A stretch of DNA of 64,000 bases from Manihot esculenta (Eukaryota > Streptophyta > Magnoliopsida > Malpighiales > Euphorbiaceae): the NCBI RefSeq assembly GCF_001659605.2, contig NC_035161.2:8336638-8400637 (forward strand). The letters run 5' to 3'. A program made the position numbers and the translations under genes. This document shows positions 1 through 12,949 of this stretch, in pieces. Below the pieces are notes generated by a model, which saw only the letters and a list, made by a program, of their open reading frames with translations, ran no database searches and had not been told where the DNA came from. The first letter of the stretch is position 1; the number at the start of each line of letters is the position of its first letter.

Positions 1-589
1 GTTTTTTTTTATTAATCAATAGATTTTTTTTTAGTAATTGATCTTAAATTAATTTTTGATATCGTAAGATTTTATGGTTCAATTTATCGTAATCAATTAG
101 TTAACATGTTGAACTGCTTATGTAGAGTGTCGCGAGAATAGACGGGAAGCATGTCCCGATTCTTTTCAACCCTCCCAAAAAATTTAAAATTTTCGGTACC
201 GAAAGAAGTGCGATAGCCGGACTTGCAGAGCCCGTAAGAAAATATATATTAGCACTATAAAAAACTAAAAAAATAAACTACTTGAAATAAAATTAGTGAA
301 TACAAAAATAGTAATTACCATATAAAAAAAAGTATGCTTTTGAAGATTAATTGATTTAAAAAATTTATAATTTTTTGTTATTATATAATTTAATAAAAGG
401 ATGAACTTTGTGAATATAATCATAAAAACTCATGTCTTCATATTAGAAAATTCTCTTCACATGTGATCTCCATCTACATTGACTTTCATTTCTAATTCTT
501 CACATCTTTAATATGGTCATCAACCTTGCTAATCCTCCTACATAGCCAGGCTTGCAAATCTGTTTCACTCATCACTTTCTTGGGTTTAA
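1..589. other. AT-rich intergenic DNA with a short GC-richer patch
   Basis: No open frame with recognisable protein similarity was found. Most of the segment is AT-rich. Around 120-240 there is a patch of more balanced composition (with CGCGAG, GGTACC and GAGCCCG-type words) that looks like the worn end of a repeat, but I could not tie it to any family in the window. The 3' end of the IQD gene and its 3' UTR lie at the right edge of this segment. Confidence 0.5.
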
Positions 590-2585
590 TTACCTTAACC
601 ATCTACTGAGATCATTGGTTGAAGGAGGAGACACTTCATCTCCAAGGCTATCTGTGCAGCAAGAAGACATGTTATAATCTTCATGAACATTGCCCTTGTA
701 GCTTGGACTCCTCAAGCTATAATCTGCAACATTATTGCTTGTCACAGGATCAGGAACTGGGAAATTGAGCCGTTTTTTGGCTGCAGAAGTTGAACCCAGT
801 TTTTCTCTTTCTGGGGTTGACGGCCTTTGCCTTGGTGCACTTTGTGACCTGAAACGAGCCTTGGCTGATGCAGTAGCAGCCATGTAATTAGGCATTGAAG
901 TTGTTACACATTTGTGATATCGATCCTGCTGGTTCCCGTCTTCTCTGAAGCAGCGAGGGCTGGCTGAATGAACTTGGAGCAGCGTTCTTGCTTTGGATGG
1001 TGATGGTGTTACTGGTGATTGAAGTGGGAAAGTGCTGTGGGCTCTAGAGAGAGGGGAAGCAACAGAATATGAACTTGGCCTTTGTTGTTGATAGTGATGA
1101 TACTCATGATGGGATTTACGAGCAATTGGGGTCGAGAAAGTGTAAGGTTGAGAGGTGTCAATTTCAACAGTTTTGATGGGTTCTCTCTGATCATTTAAAC
1201 CTCTGATCCCTCTGTTCTCTAATTGCTTCCTCCTCGTCCATCGATCATGCCATCTGGGTTTCTCTTCCAGTTCTCCTTCACTTGCATATGTCACTCTACT
1301 GGGTCTCCACATCTGTCAGCAAAATCATTCAACAAGGCAGAAAGTGCAGCAATTAGAGAAGGTTGCCTTGTTTATAGACTCTGTTTGGCAACAACTACGG
1401 AGGTAGTGTTTAGTGCAACCACTCAGTATTTAACGGTGGAAGGAATGGATTATAAAAAGCTACTTATTAACAGCTAATTGCCGAAATAGAGCAGATAGAA
1501 TGAGGAAGAAGTGAAGTGGTCAAAACCTGGTGAGAAAAAGCATGAGCAATGGCCTTCTCACGTTTCAAGGCAACTTCCTTTGTTTCTTGCAACATCACTT
1601 GGATCTCTTCCAGTGAATGTGGGTGTTGATCATCCCAATTGACCCATTCATCAGCAGTGCTGCTTTCATCCCTAGACTGCATTAACTTTAAACGTTACAA
1701 ATTCCATTTAATATAACATAAAAAGAAAAAATTAGTGATTTTACCACTGCAAGAGATTCCTTACAATGGACTTTCTATCAGCAAGCTGCGACCCCCACAA
1801 GCTGTTAAGATCAGTTGAGATGGAATTTGTGGTTCCTTCGTAAGAAAGCCTCTTGCGTTGATCCCGAACTCGTGCTTGAACTCGCATCAGAGCCTGCATG
1901 CAGTGAAGAGTCATCTTTGCTCGCTTTCTAACATTGTGTCCTCTCACTAAAGCTTGCAGCTTCACCAGTCCCTTAAGCGCCCGAAGAGCTCTCCTGGCCT
2001 TTTAATCACACATGCAGAAAAAATTGTTTAAAAAAAGCCCATTAATTAATACTTTTTTTACTCTATCAATAATTAATTACCAGGTATCCTCTGAAAGCTG
2101 TCTGAATAGCAATGGCAGCAAAGTGTTGCTTCACAAAAAGAGTTGGCCTGGTGAGTCTAACTACTTCCACAGCTGCTTGAGCTGTTGCAACTGCTGCCTG
2201 AGCAGCTGCTGTTGTGGCCATGGCCATTGCAAGTGCATGTCTTTGCTTAGCATCAGCTGCATCACTAATAGCAGCAGCAGTAATTATGCTTCTTTCTGCA
2301 GAATGTTGTATAACTGTTGTTTCCTGAGTTGATGAAGATTTCCTGAATATCCATCTTCTTTTTCCTCTCTTCTGTACAGACCCAGAAACAGTAACGTTGT
2401 TAGTGGCCAAAATGTTGAAAGAATTACATTAAATTAAAAAAAAAAAAAAAAAAGAGAACCTTCTCTTCATCCTCTGGTTCTCGATCTTCCCTCCTTCTGC
2501 AGCTTTTCTTCTCATTATCCTTGGTAGGAGATCTGAAAGCCCTTTTAACTGCAGCCAACCAAGAAGTTCCTCCAACCTTCCCCAT
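590..2585 (-). CDS. IQ67-domain (IQD) calmodulin-binding protein
   Basis: IQD proteins bind calmodulin and act as scaffolds at microtubules and membranes. Five exons on the minus strand: 2585-2460, 2371-2081, 1998-1765, 1676-1527 and 1312-590. All introns are GT-AG in phase 0, giving 507 residues. The start [17 protein letters not shown] is the typical IQD N terminus. The IQ67 core begins near residue 126 with IQTAFRGYL, and the exon 2/3 junction falls inside the motif, as usual in this family. The RGHNVRKRA and [12 protein letters not shown] stretches follow, then a WDD...EEIQVMLQ block. A DUF4005-type C-terminal segment ([21 protein letters not shown]) lies near residue 408. The exon 3 donor at 1764 (GTAAGG) was preferred over a later GT because only it keeps the frame into exon 4. 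The family is clear; the subgroup is not assigned. Confidence 0.93.
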
Positions 2586-4790
2586 GAAAATATGCAGCAG
2601 GGAAAGCAAATAGACTTAAACTAAAAAGTAGCAAAACCAAGTCTTAAAACATTGATACAATCTCATTCTCATTCATTACAGCTTCTCAGATAAAAAAGAG
2701 TAGTTGGTAGCTAGCTTTAAATGCAAAATGCACAGAGACATAAACGAAAGAAAAGAAAAGAAAATGATGGCAGAGAGTCCATGGATCTGGGAACAGCGCC
2801 AGCTCTGAGCTATGCTTTTGCATAATGTATGTATGTATATATAACGTTAATGTATTGAGCAGCAGAAACATACAATAATGGTGAAAGGATTGGTGTTATA
2901 TGTAGTGGCATGAGAGGACAGTAATGGAGTTTTAGTGTCAGATTTGTTGGAGACAACATCAAAGAGTGCGTAGCCTCGAGAATGCTGAAAGCTGGAGATG
3001 GAAAAAGAGAGGACTGAGGAAGGCGAGAGAATACTGTATTGATTCTTTGCTTTGCTTTGCTTTTGTTTTTTGCTTTGATATATTCTTTTGCTTGCTTTTC
3101 ATGTTTTTGTTGAAAAACCAAGAAAAATTGATCAACTCTCATGGCTTCACGTGTTGAGATTAATCCTTTACTTTACCTTCTTTCTTTCATAAGCCTCTGC
3201 TTTCACGATTTTTCCAAAAAAAATAATTTTTTTATTAGCGTTTGAAATAGTTGAAAAAAATTGCTCGGAGGAAAAAAATATTTTCCTAATACAAAAAATT
3301 AAGTAATTTCTTTTAAAAAATAATTTTTTACACTGATAATTTTATAAATACAATTAAATTCTTTATACATGAATTTTCTCAATAGATATTTTAGAAAGGA
3401 GAGAAAAATTAAACCTTAATTATAAGAAAATATTTATATATATTTTATCAATTCATTTAATAAGTGATAAGCAATATAATGAATTAAAATCAAATCAAAT
3501 TAAAATTTTAATCTAAAAATCCTCAAATTTCATCAAAATCTATAATTTCAGAAATCAATTTGGACTGAAAACCAAAAAATGCCCAGAGGGATGAGCAGTC
3601 CTAGGTGTTAAACACAATGATGAAGGGTTTATTTTGGAGAGAATAGTGTTGAACATTTGGGAACTGGGGGATTACCTACCCTAATTTAGGGCATTTAGCC
3701 ATAGCCATAGGACTTTTTTTTTTTTTTTCTGAAGTTTCGAAGGGGATAATAAAATGGAAGAGTTGAATTTGATATCCTTATACTCACTCTAATGTATTTA
3801 CTATCAGATTAATTAGCCATAGTAATAGCCATAGGATTTCTTCTATTTTTTTTTTAAGTTATATGAATTAAAAAGATAAGTACAAATTAAATTTGAGGTT
3901 TCTCAAATTCACTCCAATACATTTGTTACCAGGTCAAGTTTGCAAGTGTCCACATCTCTTATTTACTGTTGAAAATTACTGATTGTCCCATTTGGTAGAC
4001 CAGTCAAGAGTTTTTAAAACATAATATAGTATATATTATTCTGTTTTGTTTTGTATCATATGCATATTTTTTTTGACAAATTTTTTATTGTATTGTGCAG
4101 TAAGGGAGGGGAGCAATGGTATTTGGAAGGTAGTGAATTAAATGACAATTGATGAGCTGCTGAAAACAGCCTTGGATTCTCTTGTGCTTCATTTATCACT
4201 GGCTCTGTGTGGGCTGCCATCTTTATTCAGTAAAAGTGATGCTACACCTCTCCCTATGACTTCTTGATTCTAACTCCATTGATGCTCCTGATTAAAGCTC
4301 ATAACATTGACACTTCTTAGTAATTCCTTCTTACTTATACAGAATGCTATCCACATGGCTATCACTCCATGACCTGCAGGAAAAGTTGATTAGCAATTGC
4401 TTTGATAGAAGGACTAATGAGTTTAATTTTATAAAAATAAAAGTAATTATTGAAACAAAATAAGGAATATATATTTTACTTATCCCATGATCCCATCCCA
4501 GTAAGGTAAATGCCTTCAAGCTCTAGTTTTGACCGTAAGAAAAAATTGCAAAAGTACCACAAGACACATACGCTGTCATGATGCAGAACTCATAATTACA
4601 AAGGACTCATGTTTCAGGTAATAATGGCTACATCATGTGAAATGATATCAAAACTGTGAACAGGCCAAAAATATAATGTACACTAGCAATTGGACAGTCA
4701 CCTAGTAAGAAACATCTTACACTGTTATCAATGCCCAGCCCCAACTTCAATTCTTCTGTTCATCCCATGTGCTGAAAAATTCTGGCTACC
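2586..4790. other. IQD promoter region and AT-rich intergenic DNA
   Basis: The first part is the promoter and 5' UTR side of the minus-strand IQD gene; a TATATA-rich run near 2833-2845 could serve as its TATA element. From about 3180 to 4080 the DNA is AT-rich without coding signals. Between about 4130 and 4520 composition is more balanced, but I found no coding or RNA gene there. The last 250 bases are probably the 3' UTR of the VMA21 gene. Confidence 0.45.
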
Positions 4791-6124
4791 CTATTCTTCT
4801 TTCTTCATAGATTGTGAAGAATCCTCTGTTTTACCTATAAGATGACTAACACTAGCTTTAGCCTCGGACACAAATGTTGGATCTGGTTCATGCTCATCTG
4901 CAGGTTCCTTCATGGCCATATAAATGTAGAATGCGATAACTATATTGACTGATATGACGGCAACAAATCCGCTCAGTAGTGTCAAGGAATAGGGAGATAA
5001 ATGGCTTACCCCTGTATCAAATGGATAACACTTGGTCAAGTAGTCTGATTACAGTGACTAAACTAGTAAACCAGATTTTAAGGCACTTGGCTTCTTTCCC
5101 ATTTCTCAAAGCAGAATTTCATCAAGATGTACTAGAAAGCTTATATGACATTCATATGATGAAAGTGCGATTTACCAAAGGAGAGATGGAATAATTCACA
5201 TCTAGAGACCTTTCTGAATGTTGTTTTTGGAGGAATTACCTGCTCCAGAAATGCATGGATAACTTTTTTTTCTCGGTGAAAATGATATAATGCATGTCTA
5301 TGATGAAAATTCTTACTGAAAGCAGGAGAATCATTCATGAAACACGGTATATAATCTTCCGCATAATTTCCTTTCAAATTTTTAGCTTTTTTCAATTGAA
5401 CTTATAAAAGTTGCCATACCAAATTCTTTGTGAAGTTGCATGTACTCCTTAATTGCAGGAGTCCTAGCCTTAAGGTCAGAGTTACCCTAGAATCACAATG
5501 AAGACATAGTGTGGATCTCACAACCCATGCAACTCCCACTACTAAATGAAAAAGATGTGTTTGTGTTCCAAAATATCAAAATTTAATATCTGTTCTTTCC
5601 AAAATGATTTTACTTGCCTAAAGTGGTAAAGAATACTTCAGTATGAATGTTTCACACAAGAAAGATCTTTAACATTAATTCTTTTCCTCCATGGCAAGAG
5701 GTCAAGACCCAAAGCAAGAATTCAAAAAAATAGCATTTGATACTCACCAAACCAAGATAGTACAATACTTGCATTGAAGATGACGGAGAGATAGCATATA
5801 GCATTTCTATCATCCAAAATATTTGTGGCAGCACATATCACTTATGTTGGAAACAGTGAGAATTTAAAGTTAAAGAAGTATAAACCTAGATATGGTGATC
5901 AAATATGAGAATTGGATGTATCCTGCATAAACAACTTCCATCCATTATATCAATTGTCTTAAAAGTATTCATTTGATACATAGATTATCATGAAAAGAAA
6001 ATAACAAAAAGGATTAGATAAAATTACCAGGGATCAAGTCATGGTTAAAACCACAAAGGATGATAATAGGAGCCATCCACATAAACATGGAAGCAATGAA
6101 GAACTTCTTAATCACTCCTGCCAT
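4791..6124 (-). CDS. VMA21: VMA21-like V-ATPase assembly protein
   Basis: VMA21 is a small ER membrane chaperone that assembles the Vo sector of the vacuolar H+-ATPase. There are two coding exons, 6124-6028 and 5011-4791, joined in phase 1 across a 1016-bp GT-AG intron, giving 105 residues. Exon 1 encodes MAGVIKKFFIASMFMW followed by a hydrophobic stretch (first membrane helix, about residues 8-26). Exon 2 encodes LSPYSLTLLSGFVAVISVN and the second helix (about 40-64). The motif KEPADEHEPDP follows. The chain ends in KKEE, a C-terminal di-lysine (KKxx) of the kind that retrieves VMA21 to the ER. Length and both helices fit the family. The start is the only ATG before the first helix in this frame. 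Confidence 0.93.
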
Positions 6125-8100
6125 TGCCAACTACTTCAAGAGAGAGGATATGGAAAGACTATTAGATAGAAGTAGAAAAGAGATTTTTTTTTTGTTAGGT
6201 AAATTATTAACCCAGAAATGTTCACACAACTGATTTATATGTCAGGGTGCATTTTGAGGTAGAATAACTTTTAGATTTTTCAGAAAATTCTCCAAGAAAA
6301 TAGAGATTATTAGAAAAACATATCCAATTAAATATGAAAATTTCTTTCTCATAAACCCTAAAGTTTCTATTTCCTAGTATCATAACAAGATCGGATGTAC
6401 CCCTAATTAGCTCCTCGTGAAGAAAGAGGGAAAGATGCAGAAAAGAAATGTTATCATTGATCTGTAGCTTCCAGAATAGGTTAAAGGGACAGACCCAAAA
6501 TAAGATTTAGGAATGCAGGAGCTACTAGGTAATCTGGCTGAAGTGAGCAGTAGAGTATAAAAGTCAAATGAGCCATATACTAGTTGTAGAAAATGTATAC
6601 TTCAGCAAATGTACTTTACAAAATTAATAACACAACTATCTTCTTTCTTCATCTCAGTAATTCTTTCTTCCTCTCTCTCTCTCTCTCTCGCTATTTCTTC
6701 TTCCTCCTCCGTTCTTATTTCTAATCTGGTTTCTTTCCTTCTATTTTCTTCCCCTTTCATGTTTTCCTGTTTGGGTTGTGGCTTAGTCACAAGACAGGTG
6801 TTTGAAATTGAATCTGAAATAGTTGGCATTTACATTGCCCAGCTTAATTCCATGAAAGTTACTAGCCAAATTGAAAAGTTCAATTGCATAATGAACATTC
6901 AACATCCCCCCCCCCCTCTTTCAGTTCAACAATTCTAAGACAATTCTGAAATAGGATAGTAAATGATATATGCTATCATGTAAGACAACATGCAAATAAT
7001 AGATAACCACAGCCTTAAAAAAATTCAAAGCAACAACTTAATGGTTTTAATTAACCATAAGGTATGTTACACATTAAGTTTTATTTTTATATGCATTGGT
7101 TACACTTCCCAGTAATGTCTTTCTCTTCTTGATCTATGAACTTCCTATAATTTTTGTCAGTAACTATAAAAAAGAAAGCAGAAGTGGCAACTCATAATTT
7201 CAAAGCATCCATATACCCACCAAATTAAAAAAGTTGCAAAAATATCTTTATTCTTAGCTTCAAGAAAAGCCCCTTGTCATTGACATGATTTGGTGCCACG
7301 AAACCTGAATTTCAAAACAATAAAAGTTAAATTAACCTAAGAGAATTCATAGTAATTCAAATTCCAAACAAGTAGAGACAACAAAAAAGAAGTTCAAAAA
7401 TCATATCTAATTTAAACCAACAAAAAACGATTTTTCCTTTAGCAGCTTTCTGGGCAACCAACAATATAGATACAGCCAATTACTTCATGTAGTGTACAAC
7501 TTGCATTGCATTCCATTCAAAATTAGATACAGCAAACCAGCATTGTTTTTGAAAAGCAGATAAAGAATTCATTAAACGCAGCTGGTTTAGCAGTATGAGA
7601 AATCCCAGTTCAAAAAAAGTGGAAAAAATCATCTTCTTGAACAGATAAGATGAGAAATCAAACTTGAAACTCAGCTCTTCAGAACTACTTTCCCTTCACA
7701 TAGTTAAACAAGCAACGGAGAGACAAAGGAGGAATCGAAAATCATAAATTCAAAACAAACAATCAACAAAGGCAAGCCACCGTCTAAAATCAAAATGAAA
7801 AAGAAAAAAAAAAAAAAAAAAGAGTGGCACATTAAACTGCCGGAGCTCAAATTGTTGCCAACCGGAGCTTGAGGGAATAGAATTAAAACAAAGGTTGGGT
7901 CGTGGGTCTGTGAGCTGAAGCTTGACTATGAATTGGGGAAGGAAAGAAGGACATTAGGTTTAAAGAAAACCCATATATAGATAGAGAAACCGTAAAGAAA
8001 ATTGAGAGGAGAACTTACTCCATAAGAACAACAGCGATGATCATCAAAAGGTAGTGGGCAATCTCGGAATCATTGCATTAGAGAGACAGAGGGGGGGAGG
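6125..8100 (-). other. Probable 5' UTR intron and leader exon of the VMA21 gene
   Basis: No coding region is present. On the minus strand a strong donor (GA|GTAAGTT, exon end at 8019) is preceded by a purine-rich leader near 8019-8100. A plausible acceptor (pyrimidine run, then TAG) lies a few bases upstream of the VMA21 start codon. This suggests a non-coding first exon near 8019-8100 and a 5' UTR intron of about 1.9 kb. A CT microsatellite sits at about 6668-6690 and a C tract at about 6905-6916. The intron call is inference from splice signals only. Confidence 0.45.
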
Positions 8101-8463
8101 AAACTGATAAAGAGAAAGGCTAGAAGGAAGGCAACATTGAGTTATTTATAATTTATCACATAGAAAAAATAAATAAATTAAATAATTTATTTATTTTGTA
8201 ATTAGATTAATTTATTTTTTTTAATGAATTATAAACAAATCAGTTTAATAACAGGATAAAATTATAATTTTAAATATTTTTTTTTATAATTTTTTATTAT
8301 CAATTTTTATATATTAAAATAATAAAATATAATAATTACATATTAAAATTAATATAATTTAACTAATATTATTTAATTATAATATTATTATAATAATATA
8401 TTAAAAATATTACTAGTACTAACTAAATTAATAGTTCTGTTTAGAATTATAAAATAATATTAC
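8101..8463. other. AT-rich flank of retrotransposon A
   Basis: Very AT-rich DNA with no coding signal. It ends in ATTAC at 8459-8463, the left target-site candidate of element A. Confidence 0.5.
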
Positions 8464-10730
8464 TGTAACAGCCCAGAAATCGGTACCCCTCTGTAACGGT
8501 TCGAACCATTACTGGCACTAGGATTCAGATCGGCTTAAGGCCGCTGGGACCCATAGCAAGCCGACTATACTCTCTGTGTACCTGATAAATCCCATACATG
8601 ATCAACAATACTCAACAATCCTGTAAAACTCTCCAGGCTTAACTACTGCTACTCAGATATGCAAATCTGTAATGGCCCTCAGGGCCTATACCAGTGACTA
8701 CTATCTGCTGTGGGTCAAGGGATTGAAACCCTTTTAATCTGTAACACAATCTACTGGTATCTCATTAAAGCCATACATTAAGCCTGATACACACATTTCT
8801 CATCAAGAAACGTAAAACAGGATTCATGTACAAGGGATTAATCATACATTGCACTAAAGCAAAGACACTAGGGAAAGCACAAGTCTATCAAGTATATGAC
8901 ATACATTACATTACAACTAATCTGTTAATTACATCATGTCCACTTCGCTATTACAAACATACATTCATGCATATCTTTCTTTATTCTTGTTGACTCTGAC
9001 CTCCCATAGCTATCTCAGAACCTGCAAAACTGGGGTTAAGGGAGTGGGATGAGCTCTATAGCCCAGTGAGGAGGAACAATAAAACAATTCATTCATTACA
9101 TGTTTTCATGAAATGCATCACATCACAAACATATCATCTCACGGATGAACTTGTCACCAATAGCCCTCTACTACATGTCATAATATGTCCTGCTATGCCA
9201 AGGAGACTAGGTCATCACCTGGACTTCTCTTATCTATCTCATATCATAACATGTCCCACTATGCTAAGGAGACTAGGTCATCACCTGGACTTCTCTGATC
9301 TCTGATCTGACAGGCTGTCTGTCTAACTCATAGTACCAGGAGCGACCTGGACTATCCAGGAGCGACCTGGTATGGCTATCTCATGCCATATCTCATCTAA
9401 TCTCATAGTATCTCTGACTATATCAAGGGCTAAGGATCATCCAACATTCATCCATACAAATATCATCTTATGCAATGCATCATATTCGTGGATTCTAATG
9501 CAACACAACCTAATACATAACATGGCATTTTATGATGCATGAATCATGCTAGAAACGTGTCATTTCTTAAGTAAAATATGAAGTTTAGTTCCACTCACCT
9601 GTAGCCACTGCTTGGCTAACTCTGGGCTACCTCTAACTCTGAAGCAGCTACTACTGCTAAACACCTCGGTTCCTCGGGTCCAATCCTACAATGGAGGATG
9701 CAAATGAGGCACCAAACATACTCTATGCAACTGATAAACAACTCCCCAAAACCCCTCTAGAACGCCTCAAAACATGCATGCAAAACAAGCAAAGGAAGGC
9801 TGGACAGGGCACCTTCGGCAGCACCTTCGGCGGCCGAATGTCTCCTCCAGAGACGAAAGTCGGGCATGTTCAGCGGCCGAATCCTCCTTCGGCTGCCGAA
9901 CCTAAGTTCCTCCAGAACTCAGCTTCGTGCACAAAGACGCCTCACACACCTTCCAATCCTTCCCAACATGCATCCAACCTCTCTAACTCATCCATATCTC
10001 AAAACAACAAGCATATAGGAGCTTAAGACAACTTAAACTCCAACAAACAAGCTCAACAAGCAAACATAAAGCATAAAGGGTCCATAAACCCTAATATGCA
10101 TAACTCATGCCAACTCAAGCATTAACTCCCCTTCCCTTCATAAAACGTATAGAAAATAGTATAAAAACCAAGGATCTCCATTTACCTCTTGAGGAACAAA
10201 GGCTGGTGTGATCCAAACTCGAAGATATGGAGATCCAAGCTCCAAACTCCTCCAAACTTTCAAACTCTTCAAAAACACATAAAACTTACTTAAAACTTGT
10301 TTAACTTTGAAAGATTTGATGAAAAAACCATGAAAACAATCCAAGGAGATCAAGAACTCACCTAGGCCAGAAAGAGAGAAGAATCCTCCTCTTTTTTCTG
10401 GACTCGGTGCCCTTTATAGATGAACAACCACCTCAGCTTCGGCAGCCGAATCGCATGCAAAACTATGCAACGTTCGACGGCCGAACTCAGACTTTCGGGG
10501 GCCGAATCTCATGCACTTTCGGCTGCCGAACTTTACCTTCTGCGGCCGAACATGGCAAAATGCCTCCTTGGCCTTTTCTCTTCAAAACTTAATCCATTTC
10601 CATTCTAAACCTTTAAAACACTCGAAAACATTTTAGAAAACCTTTCTCTTACCCTTCTAGAAACCTCTGACATCCTCGCATTCCACCGGACGGTAGGAAT
10701 TCCGATGTTTGAATTTAGCCGGGTATTACA
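8464..10730 (-). repeat. 3' LTR of element A
   Basis: Direct repeat of 15226-17492 with TG...CA ends. Read on the minus strand, the U3 part (10730 to about 10420) has five copies of a 13-bp dyad (10438, 10473, 10494, 10518, 10538) before a TATA box (TCTATAAAGG, 10411-10420). A second dyad cluster (9826, 9869, 9888) lies about 500 bp further downstream. A short internal repeat containing CTAGGTCATCACCTGGACTT occurs twice near 9209 and 9271. Confidence 0.93.
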
Positions 10731-10745
10731 TTCTTCCCCCCTTTA
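10731..10745 (-). other. Polypurine tract of element A
   Basis: The minus strand reads AAAGGGGGGAAGAA directly before the 3' LTR. This is the usual plus-strand primer of LTR elements. Confidence 0.85.
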
Positions 10746-10746
10746 A

Positions 10747-10768
10747 AAACATTCGTCCTCGAATGTTT
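10747..10768 (-). promoter_or_regulatory. Perfect hairpin beside the polypurine tract
   Basis: AAACATTCG and CGAATGTTT form a 9-bp perfect stem around a 4-base loop. It lies immediately inside the polypurine tract. Element B has the matching hairpin at 57242-57259. Role unknown; conservation in two diverged elements suggests selection. Confidence 0.6.
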
Positions 10769-10999
10769 AAAATAACAATAAACATACATGCAAACAAGCA
10801 TCTAAGGAAAGCCTAACACCTTCCTCTGAGAAGAGACACAGCTATTCTTGACTCTTAACTGCTTAAGCTGCGTCCATACTCTACACTGACTGTTTATCAC
10901 TTCTATCAGTACACAACTGACTTGATTTTTTCATCTGACTACTGACTTTCCTTTCTCTTTGGCTCTTCTCAGCTTTCTTCACACTACTCTGGTTACACT

Positions 11000-11870
11000 A
11001 ACCTTTGCTTCTCTTTACTCAACCCGGTCAGAGGAGCAACAACTCTAAGGAAATGGTAGATGACTTGCCTATAGCTTCAACTCTCTACTTACTTCAAAAA
11101 TCGTATTGTGACACATCACGATTCACACAGACATGCCCCGAAATCGAACTCATATTACAGAACTTGGCCTCTATGCCGTGTTCTCTTAAAATCTACAACA
11201 CTTAGTAGATAATGGGCATGCTTCTCTATTGTTCTGAACTATTCTACGCTTTTACTGCGCACTCTGATCCTTGCCCGCCTTTCTTCTTCTTTGCTATACT
11301 GGCTTCTTCTATTTTGATCCCTTCCTACTACACTGGACTAACTCTAACTTTCAACAGCTAGCACCCAGATTTCAGATCTAGCTTGGAAAACAACTGGCTC
11401 CTGCCAGCTGATCCAACCGATCATCAGTCTGAAGTAATACCTGTTTTTATAGGATAAACTGATAAGCGACTTCTAACTGACGGCAGTTAACATTTTATAT
11501 ACTTAGAGTCGCTGAGCAGTTTTTACCCCTTACCTCTGTTTTAGACTCGTCACTATAAACTCCTTTGATCAATAAAGATCTCACCCTTACTCAACTGCTA
11601 AATTAACTTTTCTCTAACTTTCGACATATAGTTCCCAACTCTTAGATCTATTATGGAAAACAACCAGCTTCTATTCGCTGTTCCTATAGAGCACCCATTT
11701 TGTATGGGAACATCTGTACTTGGTAGTGATTTTGTTCAACTGCTCACAGTCGTTACAAAATCTCAAGGTTTCCTCTTTCGGTTCTCACACTGACACTGGA
11801 ACATTCCAGGGTGAGGTACTAGGTCGGATACAACCTTTATCTACCAAGCTTCTCTGTACTACTCTGACTA
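11000..11870 (-). pseudogene. Reverse transcriptase remnant of element A
   Basis: Nucleotide stretches match, in order, the reverse-transcriptase region of element B (59340-60030). Examples are the CATGCCCCGAAATCGAACT region near 11130, which parallels 59524, and GGTGAGGTACTAGGTCGGAT near 11810, which parallels the PR-RT junction at 60024-60042. There is no open frame longer than about 80 codons. Between this remnant and the polypurine tract only about 250 bases remain, so RNase H and integrase have been deleted. Confidence 0.7.
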
Positions 11871-11879
11871 TTCTCTCTC

Positions 11880-12640
11880 TGCAGGTGCCATCTTGTAGGG
11901 TAGACGGAAAGAAATGGTTCCACGTCCAGACACCACTCCTATTCCACACTCAACCTCCCTGACAGATGGTAAACCTGACAGCTCATCTGGAAAAAACATC
12001 TAGAACTCACTAGCTATAGGCATTGAGGCTGATTCCCTGATATGACTACTAAACTCGCTCACAAGAGCTAGAACCCTCTGACAACCTTTCCTGTGTAAAC
12101 TAGGAGCCTGTTGGGTTGACATCAAACCTCTAGGCACCTATGCTCTGTCCCCACCAAAGACTACCTCTGAACTATCCAGTACTCTGAACTCTCCTATCTT
12201 GTCTCTGCAGACATAGGTAGTACTATGAGTAGCTAGCCAATCCACCCTAGAATGACATCAGATAGCCAACTCTAGAACCATAAGGTCAGCTGGATAGCAT
12301 CTACTCACTACAAACTCTAAATTGAACTGACTGACTGACTCTGCCTCAGATGGATCATACTCAGGTCCACTGACCTAGAGAAAACACTCTAAGCCCAGAA
12401 GTCATCAAACCCACTCTATCAACGGCTCACTAAGCAACAAGGAAATAGAGACACTCGGGTTCAAAACAAACAGCATACACGTCCGAACATCCACAAGTGA
12501 ACGTACCTGACGTCACTGTGTTCGACGTGATAGCCTACTATTGAGTCAGGATGAAGATCCGAGCAAGCTAACGGAACTTCCCTCGGGAACCTGCTAATGG
12601 AAAGGCCAACCCTTTCCTCTGCCTCAACCACCACCTAATC
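11880..12640 (-). pseudogene. Protease-region pseudogene, copy 1 (element A)
   Basis: Matches the gag tail, protease and pre-RT stretch of element B (60090-60850) on the minus strand, with many stops and shifts. The residues that would carry the protease D-x-G active site (MDPGAS in element B) are altered here, so no active enzyme is possible. A second, independent copy of the same region lies at about 12950-13680. Confidence 0.65.
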
Positions 12641-12949
12641 CCAGACTAAACTGAAATCTTCTCCTGAACTTACACTTATTCCTACTCTTTTCTTTCTCTG
12701 TTCTACTCTAGTTTATTTACTTTTCTCTTCCTCTTATTGTGATCTATTTCACTTACTTTTATTCTTTTCTTACTCTTCTCCTTCTTCCTCTGTTCTCTGA
12801 ATTATTTCTTCTACTTGAGGGCTGCACGTAGAGATGAGAGATCACTCTCCCTATACCTGGATAAAATCCAAGGCCATAGCATCTCATAGCAACACTCTTG
12901 AGCTCTTTCCTGGCTTACTAACCTCTAGTTACTACTCGTTTGGCTTTTA
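12641..12949. other. CT-rich filler between the two protease copies
   Basis: Pyrimidine-rich sequence (TCTTTTCTTTCTCT-type) between the duplicated modules, with no similarity seen to element B. It may be slippage-expanded or captured DNA. Confidence 0.4.

Noticed and set aside
1741..1764. Alternative donor at the end of IQD exon 3 (TGG|TAA region)
   Set aside because: It would leave the frame out of phase with exon 4; the GTAAGG donor at 1764 keeps phase 0 and gives the family-typical junction.
2424..2457. Poly-Phe tail of the first IQD exon frame
   Set aside because: Read-through into the pyrimidine tract of intron 1; the exon ends at 2460 with GAG AAG|GT.
5141..5395. 84-codon minus-strand frame within the VMA21 intron
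   Set aside because: No similarity recognised and it lies inside the intron joining two well-supported VMA21 exons.
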